The notes beneath the pieces are model-generated. The model saw only the letters and a list, made by a program, of their open reading frames with translations, made no database searches and had not been told where the DNA came from. This document shows, piece after piece, positions 24,570-33,253 of a DNA stretch of 64,000 nt (the stretch's first letter is position 1; the number at the start of each line of letters is the position of its first letter). The stretch covers positions 8,917 to 72,916 of the forward strand of contig CAYVBK010000026.1 of the NCBI GenBank assembly GCA_964449465.1, given 5' to 3'. A program made the translations under genes and the position numbers. The stretch comes from CAYRXM01 sp964449465 (GTDB lineage Bacteria; Chloroflexota; Anaerolineae; JAFGEY01).

Positions 24570-24926
24570 CAGAGCGTGAGCCACATTGCCCATCTCGTGC
24601 CTTGAGAGGCCAAACTGCTCACCGATCTGCCACAAGGCTGCGCATGAAATTCGCCCGTCGGCGGCGGTGTCTTGAACGGCTGCCAGCATATCCTCCGCCA
24701 CCTGCTCCACCGGGCGGAGGATTTTATATGCCGGTGTGCCTTTTTGGGCATAGCCAAACAGGCCCAACTGACACTGGGTGATCCGCGTTTGCAAGACATT
24801 GGCCGCCTGCCCCACCTCGAGTGGCGCGACATTCAATTCGGCGGCAATGTAATGCGCTACAGCGCATGGCAGTTGCCCCGCCTGGGGATACAGCCGAATT
24901 CGCTCGATCACATCCTGGTTTGACAT
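24531..24926 (-). CDS. small internally duplicated protein with CQLG(L/C)F motifs
   Basis: 131 residues; ATG 24926 follows GGAGAG. The protein is two related halves: LPCAVAHYIAAELNVAPLEVGQAANVL...CQLGLFG, and ISCAALWQIGEQFGLSRHEMGNVAHAL...CQLGCF at the very C-terminus. Each half is predicted to be helix-turn-helix-like (C-A-x-x-x-x-I followed by a G-x-x-x-N/A-x-x-L helix) and ends in the same Cys-Gln-Leu-Gly motif. The repeated cysteines suggest a metal- or redox-sensitive regulator. This is inference; I cannot name the family with confidence. It follows DegV by 15 bases in the same operon. Confidence 0.72.
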   Translation of the reverse strand: MSNQDVIERIRLYPQAGQLPCAVAHYIAAELNVAPLEVGQAANVLQTRITQCQLGLFGYAQKGTPAYKILRPVEQVAEDMLAAVQDTAADGRISCAALWQIGEQFGLSRHEMGNVAHALNLKVKPCQLGCF

Positions 24927-24941
24927 ACGCTCTCCTTTCAA

Positions 24942-25802
24942 TCAACCATCTCGAATGGCGCTGCCGGGGCAGGCCATAATCCCTGTACCGCCAATCCCCA
25001 AATGAACGCCCAATACCGGGCCGATTTCGGCGCAAAAGAAACGGGCGTGTGGATACAACGGCTCCAGGCGGCTCAGCAAAAACTGCGCCCGGTCGGGTGA
25101 GCGCGAGTGCATGACGGCAATCCATGGCCTCGTATCACCGCCCAAATGTCGGACGGTTAAATCGATCAACCGCTCTTGCGCCCGCGCTGTTGTCCGCACC
25201 TGCTCCAAAGGCTCCACAAACCCTCGACTGAACGATAATAGAGGTTTGACGCGCAGCACGGCGCCCAGAAATGCTTTGGCCGCACTGATCCGCCCACCGC
25301 GCCGCAAATTCTCCAACGTATCCGGCACCAAAATAGTCTGGGTTGCCCCGCGCATCACCGCCAGAGCGGCCAGGATGTCGGCGCGCAGCAGGCCTCGCTG
25401 AGCCAACTCGGCAGCACGCAAGACCTGAAAACCCAGCCCCATCGCCGTCGAGCGCGAATCTACCACCGAAACTGGCGCGCCCGGCAGCAATTGCGCCAGA
25501 GCAGATTCGGCCGTCTTGAACGCGCCGCTGATCAGGCTGGACAAGAGCAAAGTGATCACCTCGTGACCGGCATCCAACAAAGGCTGCCAGGCCCGGAGAA
25601 AATCTTGCTGAGAAGGCTGTGACGTGGTCGGAAAGACTCGCCCGGCAGCCAGCATGCGAAAAAAGGTTTCGGTATCCAGGTCCACCCCCTCGCGGTAGGT
25701 GGCAGAGCCAAAAAGCAACAAAATGGGTATGGTGTGAATATCGTGCAAAGCAACCAGGTCGGATGGCACATAATGAGTCGAGTCGGCAACGATTTTGATC
25801 AA
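24942..25802 (-). CDS. DegV-family fatty-acid-binding protein
   Basis: 286 residues from a TTG start at 25802 with AGGGGG upstream. DegV/FakB proteins bind a single fatty acid, and in Firmicutes they present it to the kinase FakA. Landmarks: VADSTHYVPSDL at the N-terminus, the TTSQPSQQDF loop, the RRGGRISAAKAFLG block and GPVLGVHLGIGGTGI at the C-terminus. No fakA (DAK-type kinase) is nearby. A promoter TTGTCG-N17-TACAAT precedes it. Confidence 0.93.
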   Translation of the reverse strand: MIKIVADSTHYVPSDLVALHDIHTIPILLLFGSATYREGVDLDTETFFRMLAAGRVFPTTSQPSQQDFLRAWQPLLDAGHEVITLLLSSLISGAFKTAESALAQLLPGAPVSVVDSRSTAMGLGFQVLRAAELAQRGLLRADILAALAVMRGATQTILVPDTLENLRRGGRISAAKAFLGAVLRVKPLLSFSRGFVEPLEQVRTTARAQERLIDLTVRHLGGDTRPWIAVMHSRSPDRAQFLLSRLEPLYPHARFFCAEIGPVLGVHLGIGGTGIMACPGSAIRDG

Positions 25803-25832
25803 ATTTCCCCCTATAGAATATTAGATGATTTC

Positions 25833-25861
25833 ATTGTATCACATTCAAGAGATGCCGACAA
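25833..25861 (-). promoter_or_regulatory. promoter for degV operon
   Basis: On the minus strand, TTGTCG (25861-25856), 17 bases, TACAAT (25838-25833). It is the same pair of hexamers as the SAM hydrolase promoter. Confidence 0.6.
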
Positions 25862-25890
25862 CCCCGGCGTTCATCGCGGTTTTGGGTCAT

Positions 25891-25919
25891 TTGACCGAAA
25901 ACCATCCCCAGAGTAAAAT
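25891..25919 (+). promoter_or_regulatory. promoter for GNAT-TPR genes with overlapping small palindrome
   Basis: TTGACC (25891-25896), 17 bases, TAAAAT (25914-25919). The -35 box overlaps GGTCA-TT-TGACC (25885-25896), a 5-bp inverted repeat that could be an operator. Confidence 0.55.
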
Positions 25920-25941
25920 GAACTCAGTTTGGGAGGATTTG

Positions 25942-26418
25942 ATGAGCGACAATATCACCATTCGCCTGGCTACACTCGAAGATGTGCCACAATTACTGCC
26001 TTTAATCCGCACTTTGGTAGGCATGTGCGGCGAAACGCCATCGCCCGAAGACAAGATGGCTCAGATGATCCGCCGTCAGATCGAAAGTGACAATCACGAA
26101 TACGTCGTAGCCGAATCGGGCGGGCGGATTTTTGGTTGTATGCTGGTATGCTATTACCTGTCTACCTGGGCTGGAGCACAATATGCCATGTTCCAAGATT
26201 TTATTGTCGAGGAAGGGTGGCGAAATCAGGGTGTGGGGTCTACCATCCTGGCCTATGCCCGCAACCGGGCGCGGCTAAAAGAATGTGTGCGCATAGACCT
26301 GATCGTTCATTCATCTTTGGAGCAGGCCAAAGAATTTTTCCACCGCTGGGGATTCAGACGAATTGACCGTGAGGTGATGCGCATGCGTATCACCCGACCA
26401 CCCACAGGCAGCCATTGA
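25942..26418 (+). CDS. GNAT-family N-acetyltransferase
   Basis: 158 residues from ATG 25942, which has GGGAGG upstream; the longer frame to 25825 crosses the promoter. The GNAT fold is seen as ITIRLATLEDVPQLLPLI (strand 1), VVAESGGRIFGCMLVCYY, the acetyl-CoA loop VEEGWRNQGVGSTILAYA (Q-x-x-G-x-G/S) and the C-terminal SSLEQAKEFFHRWGFRR. The substrate is unknown. Its stop overlaps the TTG start of the TPR gene (TTGA). Confidence 0.9.
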   Translation: MSDNITIRLATLEDVPQLLPLIRTLVGMCGETPSPEDKMAQMIRRQIESDNHEYVVAESGGRIFGCMLVCYYLSTWAGAQYAMFQDFIVEEGWRNQGVGSTILAYARNRARLKECVRIDLIVHSSLEQAKEFFHRWGFRRIDREVMRMRITRPPTGSH

Positions 26419-27455
26419 AACCTCGATTTTCTCCCACGCTCCACGAATGGATCACCCGCGCAGTGGGTCACCTGCAGGCCGGACGCCCTGCCGAGGCCAT
26501 CCCTGCTTTTGAGCAGGTCGTGCGCATAGCCCGACAATCGGGCGACCGCCAGAACGAGGCCGCCGCGTTGGGCAGTCTGGCCCAGGCTCACGCCGACCTG
26601 ATTCATCTGCACCAGGCCATTGCCTTTTATGAGCAAGCCCTGTCTCTGGCGCAGCAACTCGATCATCGCCCCATGCAAGGAACGATTTGGGGCAACCTGG
26701 GCATCACCTATCGGCAGATCGGCCGGGCAGAAGAGGCTTTGAGGTGCTATGAATGGGCCCTGGAGATTGCCCAAACTGTCGCCGACCCGGTCGCTCAGGC
26801 GCGCCATTTGAGCAGCCGGGCCTTGTGCCATTACCTGCTGGGCAACCGGCAACAGGCGCAAAACGACCTGGATGGCGCCTGGGTGGCCGCTCAGCAGGCC
26901 GATGATCGGCTGCTCCAGGCCTGCATCCACACCCATCGAGGGGCGATGCAGCTATCCTGGCGGCAACCGCAGCAGGCCAGAAATGAATATGAGCAGGCTC
27001 GCATCATCCATCAAGAGTTGGACGCAACCGACTGGCTGGCCTATGATCGGGTGGGATTGGCGTGGGTCGAGTTGGAGCAAGACCACGCGGTCGAGGCGGT
27101 CGAACAGAGCAGAGCAGCCCTGGCTTTGAATGTGGCGCTGGCACAGCACGATGCCGCGCTGGTTTTGGGGATTGCCGGCCTGCAAACCGGCGACGACGAA
27201 CCGGCCGCAACAGCCTTGCGAGCGGCAGTGCGGCACGCCCGCGCCCTGCTGCATCATACGCCCGATCTGTACGAACCGCGCTACACTCTGGCCTGTGCGC
27301 TCTATGGGCTGAAACAGCCGCAGGCACAAAAAGAGATGGAACAGGCCTTGCGCGTCTGCGCCTTGCCGGGCGTGTTGGATGATGTGCGCCGCGCGTTGGA
27401 GCATCTGCGCCGCACCGGCATCCAGGCAGAAATAAAAGAACCTGCCGGGTTTTGA
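26415..27455 (+). CDS. tetratricopeptide-repeat protein
   Basis: 346 residues with a TTG start overlapping the GNAT stop (TTGA). At least seven TPR-like helical pairs run from about residue 10 to 320, e.g. AAALGSLAQAHADLIHLHQAIAFYEQALSLA and GTIWGNLGITYRQIGRAEEALRCYEWALEIA. There is no signal peptide or enzyme domain, so it is a cytoplasmic scaffold. The final codons lie in the terminator stem. Confidence 0.85.
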   Translation: MKPRFSPTLHEWITRAVGHLQAGRPAEAIPAFEQVVRIARQSGDRQNEAAALGSLAQAHADLIHLHQAIAFYEQALSLAQQLDHRPMQGTIWGNLGITYRQIGRAEEALRCYEWALEIAQTVADPVAQARHLSSRALCHYLLGNRQQAQNDLDGAWVAAQQADDRLLQACIHTHRGAMQLSWRQPQQARNEYEQARIIHQELDATDWLAYDRVGLAWVELEQDHAVEAVEQSRAALALNVALAQHDAALVLGIAGLQTGDDEPAATALRAAVRHARALLHHTPDLYEPRYTLACALYGLKQPQAQKEMEQALRVCALPGVLDDVRRALEHLRRTGIQAEIKEPAGF

Positions 27456-27475
27456 AAGCCCGGCAGGTTTGTTTT
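27438..27475. terminator. bidirectional intrinsic terminator
   Basis: An AACCTGCCGGG / CCCGGCAGGTT stem with loop ttttgaaag is followed by TTGTTTT. It lies between the convergent TPR and zinc-ribbon genes and overlaps the TPR stop. Confidence 0.85.
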
Positions 27476-27488
27476 GTGAGGTCGGTTC

Positions 27489-28013
27489 TTAGAGCAAAGA
27501 GGTCAGCATCGGCGCGAGCATGCTGGTGGTTTCCAGGCCTTCAACAATGCCACTGAACACCTCGCCAATGGTCGGCCCCAGAAAAATCGGCACCAGAATC
27601 ACGCAGCAGCAGCACAGCAGCAGCACAATCACCACAATCGCCACAATGAGCCAAGTTTTAGACTTGTCTTTGGCCGCCGGCGGCGGTGGTGGTGGTGGCG
27701 GCGGCGTGTAGGATGGCGGCGGTGAAAAAGCCGGCGGCGGTGGCGCAAAATTGGCCTGCGGCGGCGGAGGTGGCGGCACAACAACAGTCTCGGCCACAAA
27801 AGCAGGCGGAGGCGCCTCTTGAACCGGCGGCGGGGTCGGCTCTGGCTCTGGCGGCGCGATCACAGTTTCAGGTACAAATACAGATGGGGGGGTCTCTTCA
27901 ACGGGCGGCGTGGGTTCGGGTGCCGCTCTCAAGTCGGCCGGTACGGGGGCGCCGCAGTTTCCACAAAACTTCTCATCGGCGCCGAGTTGAGCGCCACATT
28001 CCGGGCAGTTCAT
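27489..28013 (-). CDS. zinc-ribbon, proline-rich single-pass membrane protein
   Basis: 174 residues. The N-terminal zinc ribbon has CPECG and CGNCG pairs (residues 3-21). About 100 residues of P/E/V-rich repeats follow (PPPPPP runs near 83 and 104). A transmembrane helix (about 121-146) includes a CCCC cluster, and a short tail ends the protein. AAGGAGA precedes the ATG. It follows the lipoprotein gene by 15 bases and is the last gene of the folC-lon group. The function is unknown. Confidence 0.82.
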   Translation of the reverse strand: MNCPECGAQLGADEKFCGNCGAPVPADLRAAPEPTPPVEETPPSVFVPETVIAPPEPEPTPPPVQEAPPPAFVAETVVVPPPPPPQANFAPPPPAFSPPPSYTPPPPPPPPPAAKDKSKTWLIVAIVVIVLLLCCCCVILVPIFLGPTIGEVFSGIVEGLETTSMLAPMLTSLL

Positions 28014-28028
28014 ACAGGGTCTCCTTTC

Positions 28029-29198
28029 TTATGGCAACGGAACAACTTGGCTGATCCGCCAAACACCATTGATTTTCACCAAACCCCATTGAAGTTTGAT
28101 CTCTTGGGTCTGGTTCTGCAAACTGTATTCTACGCGGGCCACCACCCAAACCGGCGGGCTGACGATGGGTTGGGTGGGGGTGGGGGCGCAGGTGCATTGC
28201 GGCTGCGGACAATTGCAAACACCAGCAGCGGCGGCAGTGGCCTGGGCAATCTGTTCTTGCTGCGCCTGGATCAGCATGGCGGCCTCGGCCTGAGTGGCCT
28301 CGTCGGGGTTATAGTTGAGTTCTTTGACGCAGACACCGGTTACAGCCGTGCGCGGCCAGGGAGCCACATTCTTCCAAAAGCCATACCCGCTGCGCAGATT
28401 GGCTTTGGCCTCGTCGGTCATAAAAGAAAACGCCGCATCAGAAGTGAAATTTTGATAAAAAGCCATCAAAATCTTTTCAGGATAAGGCGACTGATTGACA
28501 TCTTTGGGCTGGCCGTAGGCAAAGTCCAGGCAAGACTGGGTGGGCGCCACCAATTGATCGTTGCTGAGATACCCGCCCTGCTGCGATTGATAGACACGGC
28601 GGATGGCTAACTGGCTGCGTTCCTGAGTGCGCTCCCAAGTGGTCACGCGGTTGGCCTCCAGCTTGATGCCGCCATCTGCGCTAAACTTGCCCACACAATG
28701 ATACCACTGCCCCATCGCCGGGTCGGCCGACGGCGGCAGCAACTTGTTGGGGGCCTGATCTTTCCAGGAAAACATAACAATACGGTTGGTGATATTGTCG
28801 CTATTGACGCTCTGAAAGACCAGTTCGGGTCCGGTCAGACTGGAAATGACATCTTGCATACCGATAGTAGACTTGCCTTCGCCGAGATAGGCCCAGCCCG
28901 GCGCCACCAACGGATAGGGAAAGACCACCGGCGGCTCGCCACGGTCGGCATGGTAAACCACCCCACCCACCGGTGTAAACGCACCTTTGTCTTTTTCATC
29001 ATAAGTATACAAGATAACCCAATCTTTTTTGCCATCGGCATTGGCATCCAGCCGCAGCGTGGTATAAGGCGACCACTTGGCCGGCAAAAGGCTGGCCAGA
29101 TCCAGCCGCTTGTCTTCGGGCGCGCAGGCCGGCAGCATCCAAATGACCAGAAACAACGCTGTCGCACAAGCCCATGTAAACCGGTTGTGTTTCTTCAC
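28029..29198 (-). CDS. putative lipoprotein, unknown function
   Basis: 389 residues from a GTG at 29198 with AGGGGG upstream. The signal peptide ends in LPAC, so Cys25 is the probable lipidation site. The region after it (LDANADGKKDWVILYTYDE) resembles an FG-GAP/VCBS-like calcium-binding turn. A cysteine cluster CNCPQPQCTC lies near residue 330 in a proline-rich hinge, and a C-terminal beta segment ends WGLVKINGVWRISQVVPL. It sits 35 bases after lon and probably belongs to the same transcript. I do not recognise the family. Confidence 0.78.
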   Translation of the reverse strand: MKKHNRFTWACATALFLVIWMLPACAPEDKRLDLASLLPAKWSPYTTLRLDANADGKKDWVILYTYDEKDKGAFTPVGGVVYHADRGEPPVVFPYPLVAPGWAYLGEGKSTIGMQDVISSLTGPELVFQSVNSDNITNRIVMFSWKDQAPNKLLPPSADPAMGQWYHCVGKFSADGGIKLEANRVTTWERTQERSQLAIRRVYQSQQGGYLSNDQLVAPTQSCLDFAYGQPKDVNQSPYPEKILMAFYQNFTSDAAFSFMTDEAKANLRSGYGFWKNVAPWPRTAVTGVCVKELNYNPDEATQAEAAMLIQAQQEQIAQATAAAAGVCNCPQPQCTCAPTPTQPIVSPPVWVVARVEYSLQNQTQEIKLQWGLVKINGVWRISQVVPLP

Positions 29199-29233
29199 AT
29201 TGACCCCCTTTTTTCCACCAGCAGTTTTGAAAT

Positions 29234-31648
29234 TTACGTTTCAGGCCTGGCAGCCAGAGCATGCTCCAACACCTGGCTCATAGATTCCACAAAAATCAGC
29301 TTGATTTCACGACTGACCTGAGCCGGAATTTCGGTTGTATCTTTGACGTTTCGTTTGGGCAGCAAAAACGTTTTCATGCCGGCGCGATGGGCAGCCAGAA
29401 TTTTTTCCTTGAGGCCACCGACCGCCAACACCCGTCCACGCAGGGTGATCTCGCCGGTCATCGCCACCTGACGCCGCACCGGACGCTCGGTCAAGGCCGA
29501 GATGAGGGCCGCGGCAATGGTGACGCCGGCCGAAGGGCCGTCTTTGGGAATGGCACCTTCGGGCGCGTGGATGTGAATGTCGAGTTTGTCAAAATCTATG
29601 GGTTCGGCCGAGTCATTCTGGCCGGTATACGAACTCATAAAGGCACGCGCATAACTCAGGGCAGCCTGCGCCGATTCTTGCATCACTTCGCCCAGCTGCC
29701 CGGTCAGGGTCAGGTTGCCTTTGCCTTCCAGCAAGGCCACTTCGATAGGCATCAAATCGCCCCCGGCTTCGGTCCAGGCCACGCCGGTGGCCACGCCCAC
29801 CTCGTCCTGATCCAACCCTTTCCAGTTGTCAATCTGCGGCGGGCCGAGGTATTTGTGCAACGAACTGACCGTGATGCGCGTCGGGATAGATTTGCCTTCG
29901 GCCAGGCGGCGGGCTAGCTTGCGGCAAATCTGGGCAATCTGCCGCTCCAGGTTGCGCACACCGGCCTCATACGTATATTCTTCGATAATGGACTGAATGA
30001 CCGGTGTGGGAAAAGAGATCGCCGCATCGGCCAGGCCATTTTCCTCTTTTTGGCGCGGAATCAAAAAGCGATGCGCAATGGCAATTTTCTCTTCTTCTGT
30101 ATAGCCGCTAAACTCGATCACCTCCATACGGTCTCGCAGGGCTGGGGGGATGGGATCGAGAATGTTGGCGGTGGTGATAAACATCACTTTGGACAGGTCA
30201 TAAGGCACATCCAAATAGTGGTCGGAAAAGGCATTGTTTTGCTCTGGGTCCAACACTTCGAGCAGTGCCGCACTGGGATCGCCATGAAAGTCCATACCCA
30301 GCTTGTCGATCTCGTCCAGCATGAACAAGGGGTTGATGGTCTTGGCGCGGCGCATCGTCTGCAAGATGCGCCCCGGCAAGGCGCCGATATAAGTGCGGCG
30401 ATGCCCTTTGATTTCGGCCTCGTCGCGGACACCACCCAGGCTGACGCGCACAAAATTGCGCCCCAAGGCTTTGGCGATGGATTTGCCCAACGAGGTCTTG
30501 CCGGTGCCGGGCGGCCCCACAAAGCATAGAATGGGGCTGCGCATCTTGTCGGCGGCCAGTTTACGCACGGCAATGTGTTCGATGATGCGCTCTTTGGCCT
30601 TTTTCAGGCCGTAATGGCTGGATTCCAACTCGCGTTCGGCCTGGGCAATGTCCAGGTTATCGGTGCTGGTTTGCTTCCAGGGCAACTCGATCAGCCAATC
30701 CAGGTAGGTCTGGATGATGCTGGTTTCGGGCGACATGGGCGGCATGGCGGCCAGGCGGTCGGTCTCGTGGACGGCCTTTTCGCGCACTTCATCGGGCATG
30801 TCAGCCTGGGCAATCTTGTCGCGGATCTGTTGAACTTCCTGGGCATAGACATCGCCTTCGCCCAGCTCGTTTTGAATGACACTCATCTGCTCGCGCAAAA
30901 AGTATTCGCGCTGAGAATGGTCTACCTTTTGCTGCGTCTGAATGTGGATTTTTTCTTGCAGTTCCAGCACATCCAGCTCGCGCGCTATCAAAATGCTGAG
31001 TTGCTTGAGCCGGGTTTCGGGGTCTATCTCATCCAGCAGTTCCTGTCGCTCTTTGAGCTTGAAATCTAGCGTCGAAGCCACCGTGTCGGCCAGCCAGCCC
31101 GGTTCTTCGATATTCATGGCAAAAATATAGGTGTCTTCGGGAATGGATGGGTTGAGATGGATGCATTTTTCAAACAGAGCCAGCACGGCTCGTTTGAGCG
31201 CATCTACCCCCGGTCCGCCGACTTCCCGCTCGGTCAGAGGGATGGCCTCGACCATCAAATAAGGGGTGTTGTCAATCAGGTTTTCGATGCGAACTCGCCG
31301 CTGCCCTTGCACCAGCACACTGGTGGTGCCGTCGGGCATGCGCAGCATACGCAACACCTGACATTCGGTGCCGGTGGCGGCCAGGTCTTCCAGCGACGGC
31401 GATTGATCCTCGTCGTTCATCTGTGCTACCGTCACAATCGGCATATCTTGGGCATAAGCGGCCTCGACTGCCTTGATGGATTGATCTCGCCCGACAAACA
31501 AAGGGGTGACAATGTTGGGAAAGATCACCTGATCATAGACAGGCAACAACGGATAAACCTGGGTATTTTCATCGGCGCCCTGCAAAGAATGTCCCGCAAA
31601 TCTATCCCACAGATGAGCCATATCCTCATCAAAATTATCTCGTTTCAT
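29234..31648 (-). CDS. lon: ATP-dependent Lon protease
   Basis: 804 residues, normal length for bacterial LonA. The N-terminal substrate-binding domain (LPVYDQVIFPNIVTPLFVGRDQS) is followed by a coiled segment, an AAA+ domain with Walker A GPPGTGKTSLGKS near 376 and DEIDKLG near 445, and the C-terminal protease domain with the catalytic Ser in KDGPSAGVT near 701 and the Lys in LRGRVLAVGGLKEKILAA. It degrades misfolded and regulatory proteins in the cytoplasm. GAGTGAGG precedes the ATG. A promoter-like TAGCCG-N17-TATAGT lies in the folC-lon gap. Confidence 0.97.
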   Translation of the reverse strand: MKRDNFDEDMAHLWDRFAGHSLQGADENTQVYPLLPVYDQVIFPNIVTPLFVGRDQSIKAVEAAYAQDMPIVTVAQMNDEDQSPSLEDLAATGTECQVLRMLRMPDGTTSVLVQGQRRVRIENLIDNTPYLMVEAIPLTEREVGGPGVDALKRAVLALFEKCIHLNPSIPEDTYIFAMNIEEPGWLADTVASTLDFKLKERQELLDEIDPETRLKQLSILIARELDVLELQEKIHIQTQQKVDHSQREYFLREQMSVIQNELGEGDVYAQEVQQIRDKIAQADMPDEVREKAVHETDRLAAMPPMSPETSIIQTYLDWLIELPWKQTSTDNLDIAQAERELESSHYGLKKAKERIIEHIAVRKLAADKMRSPILCFVGPPGTGKTSLGKSIAKALGRNFVRVSLGGVRDEAEIKGHRRTYIGALPGRILQTMRRAKTINPLFMLDEIDKLGMDFHGDPSAALLEVLDPEQNNAFSDHYLDVPYDLSKVMFITTANILDPIPPALRDRMEVIEFSGYTEEEKIAIAHRFLIPRQKEENGLADAAISFPTPVIQSIIEEYTYEAGVRNLERQIAQICRKLARRLAEGKSIPTRITVSSLHKYLGPPQIDNWKGLDQDEVGVATGVAWTEAGGDLMPIEVALLEGKGNLTLTGQLGEVMQESAQAALSYARAFMSSYTGQNDSAEPIDFDKLDIHIHAPEGAIPKDGPSAGVTIAAALISALTERPVRRQVAMTGEITLRGRVLAVGGLKEKILAAHRAGMKTFLLPKRNVKDTTEIPAQVSREIKLIFVESMSQVLEHALAARPET

Positions 31649-31681
31649 ACCAGAACCTCACTCCAATCAGATTGTCTTTAC

Positions 31682-31710
31682 ACTATACCACATTTTTGCA
31701 ATTACGGCTA
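31682..31710 (-). promoter_or_regulatory. putative lon promoter
   Basis: On the minus strand, TAGCCG (31710-31705), 17 bases, TATAGT (31687-31682), with a TG one base before the -10 box (extended -10). Confidence 0.5.
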
Positions 31711-33051
31711 TTCTGCATCTGTTGGGGGTGAAGGTTGATGGTCATATTGTCGCCATGCAGCAATCACATCGGCCACCAAAAACAGAGACCCGGTGGCCAG
31801 GATCAAATCTTGCTCGTCGGTCAGTGCCAATGCCGTAGACAAGACATCTTGGATGTCTACTGCACGGACGGCGACCTGGCGGGCCGCAATGCGGCGAACC
31901 AGTTCATCGGTCGAGGCCGCGCGGGGGTGATGAGATTGAGTGACCAGGACACAAGACGCCGCCGGCAAGATGGCATCCAGGATGGCATCCAGATCCTTGT
32001 CGGCCGAAACGCCCAAGATCAGGATCAGCTTTTGGTGTGGAAATAATTCGGCCAGGCTGAGGCGCAATTTGTGCATCGAATCGCCATTGTGCGCCCCGTC
32101 TACGATCAGCCAGGGCTGACGGCTCAGCACCTGTAACCGCCCCGGCCAGCAGACGACGGCCAATCCCTCGTGGATAGCCTGCTCTGAAATGAAGAGACCT
32201 TGCTTTTGCAAAACATCCACCAGAGCCAGAACCAGGGTAGCGTTGACCTGTTGATGCCGGCCCAACAAGGGCAGGTTGTAGGTGACAGCCTGGCCCGGCC
32301 AGGAGGCCGGCCAGGCCGAAAACGTTTGTCCATCCGGCGAAACGCGCTCGCTTTGCCAGTGCCAGTCGCGGCCCAGACAGATCAGCCGGGCGTTCTGTTC
32401 TGCGGCGATGCGTTCGATCACGGCCTGGGCCGCAGGCTCTTGCGGCGCGCTGATTACCGGTATACCCGGTTTGATGATGCCGGCCTTTTCGGCGGCAATC
32501 TCGGCCACGGTGCGGCCCAAATACTGGGTGTGATCCAGGCTGATCGAAGTAATGGCGGAAACCAGTGGCGTGATCACGTTGGTGGCATCCAGCCGCCCGC
32601 CCATTCCTACCTCGATCACTGCGATATCCACCTGCTGCCGGGCAAAATAATCCAGCCCCAATGCCGTGATCAACTCAAATGTGGTGATCTGCGGCACCAG
32701 AGGGGCCACCTGCCTCAACCGTTCCACGCCTTGAACGACCTCGGACTCGGAGATCAGGCTGCTGTCAATCTGAATGCGCTCGCGAAAGGTGTGTAAATGC
32801 GGCGATGTGTACAGGCCGGTGCGGAATGAGGCCCGCTGCAAAATCGAGGCTGTCAATGCCGAGGTAGAGCCTTTGCCCTTGGTGCCGGCAATGTGAACGG
32901 ACGGAAAACGTTGATGGGGATTGCCCAGCAAATCCAGCAGGCGGTGAACCCGCCCCAGATCAAAACGGTCGGGGCTGTACACAAACCCGCTCTGTTTTTC
33001 GTAATCCGTCAGGCTATATATATAGTCCAAAGAAGCACGATACATGTTCAT
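31708..33051 (-). CDS. folC: folylpolyglutamate synthase / dihydrofolate synthase
   Basis: 447 residues. A Mur-ligase-fold enzyme adding glutamate to folates, possibly also making dihydrofolate. The ATP loop is HIAGTKGKGSTSALTAS near residue 52. YTSPHLHTFRERIQI, the FELITALGLDYFA block, VIEVGMGGRLDATNVI and SLDHTQYLG are the family's folate and Mg sites. WLIVDGAHNGDSM is the C-terminal domain signature. ATG 33051 is only ten bases from the -10 box of its promoter, so the mRNA would have almost no leader. ATG 33045 is an alternative. With glyA and the SAM hydrolase it adds to one-carbon functions in the window. Confidence 0.95.
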   Translation of the reverse strand: MNMYRASLDYIYSLTDYEKQSGFVYSPDRFDLGRVHRLLDLLGNPHQRFPSVHIAGTKGKGSTSALTASILQRASFRTGLYTSPHLHTFRERIQIDSSLISESEVVQGVERLRQVAPLVPQITTFELITALGLDYFARQQVDIAVIEVGMGGRLDATNVITPLVSAITSISLDHTQYLGRTVAEIAAEKAGIIKPGIPVISAPQEPAAQAVIERIAAEQNARLICLGRDWHWQSERVSPDGQTFSAWPASWPGQAVTYNLPLLGRHQQVNATLVLALVDVLQKQGLFISEQAIHEGLAVVCWPGRLQVLSRQPWLIVDGAHNGDSMHKLRLSLAELFPHQKLILILGVSADKDLDAILDAILPAASCVLVTQSHHPRAASTDELVRRIAARQVAVRAVDIQDVLSTALALTDEQDLILATGSLFLVADVIAAWRQYDHQPSPPTDAE

Positions 33052-33060
33052 AATAGCCCT

Positions 33061-33089
33061 ATTTTATACCAGGACGGTCAAATTGTCCA
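33061..33089 (-). promoter_or_regulatory. folC promoter (near-leaderless)
   Basis: On the minus strand, TGGACA (33089-33084), 17 bases, TAAAAT (33066-33061). The expected start is at about 33054 and the ATG at 33051. A GGTCAAA heptamer (33076-33082, plus strand) is in the spacer. Confidence 0.5.
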
Positions 33090-33154
33090 GAGTCAATTTT
33101 ATGTTGACCTGAAAGGCGAAAACGCCGGGCAGGGTTTGATTTTTGCAGGTCAAC
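33076..33154. promoter_or_regulatory. cluster of GGTCAA-type heptamers between folC and clpC
   Basis: GGTCAAA (33076-33082), AGTCAAT (33090-33096), GTTGACCTG (33103-33111) and CAGGTCAAC (33146-33154). The last two form a 9-bp inverted repeat whose right arm lies in the spacer of the clpC promoter. The layout suggests a repressor site. CtsR of Firmicutes uses GGTCAAA-type repeats at clpC, but the spacing here differs and no ctsR gene is in the window. Confidence 0.4.
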
Positions 33155-33164
33155 AGGGTATAAT
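33136..33164 (+). promoter_or_regulatory. clpC promoter
   Basis: TTGATT (33136-33141), 17 bases, TATAAT (33159-33164). It leaves a leader of about 84 bases before ATG 33254. Confidence 0.65.
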
Positions 33165-33253
33165 TTTTCTTGTTCCAATGGATTTCTAATGTTCATGTGG
33201 TATCATCAACATATTGGGTTGAAGGTTATTTTGGTGCTAGAACGAGGTTGAAT

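Noticed and set aside
33076..33154. A classical CIRCE or canonical CtsR operator at clpC
   Set aside because: The CIRCE sequence is absent, and the heptamer spacing does not match the standard CtsR tandem site. It is kept only as an unassigned regulatory candidate.
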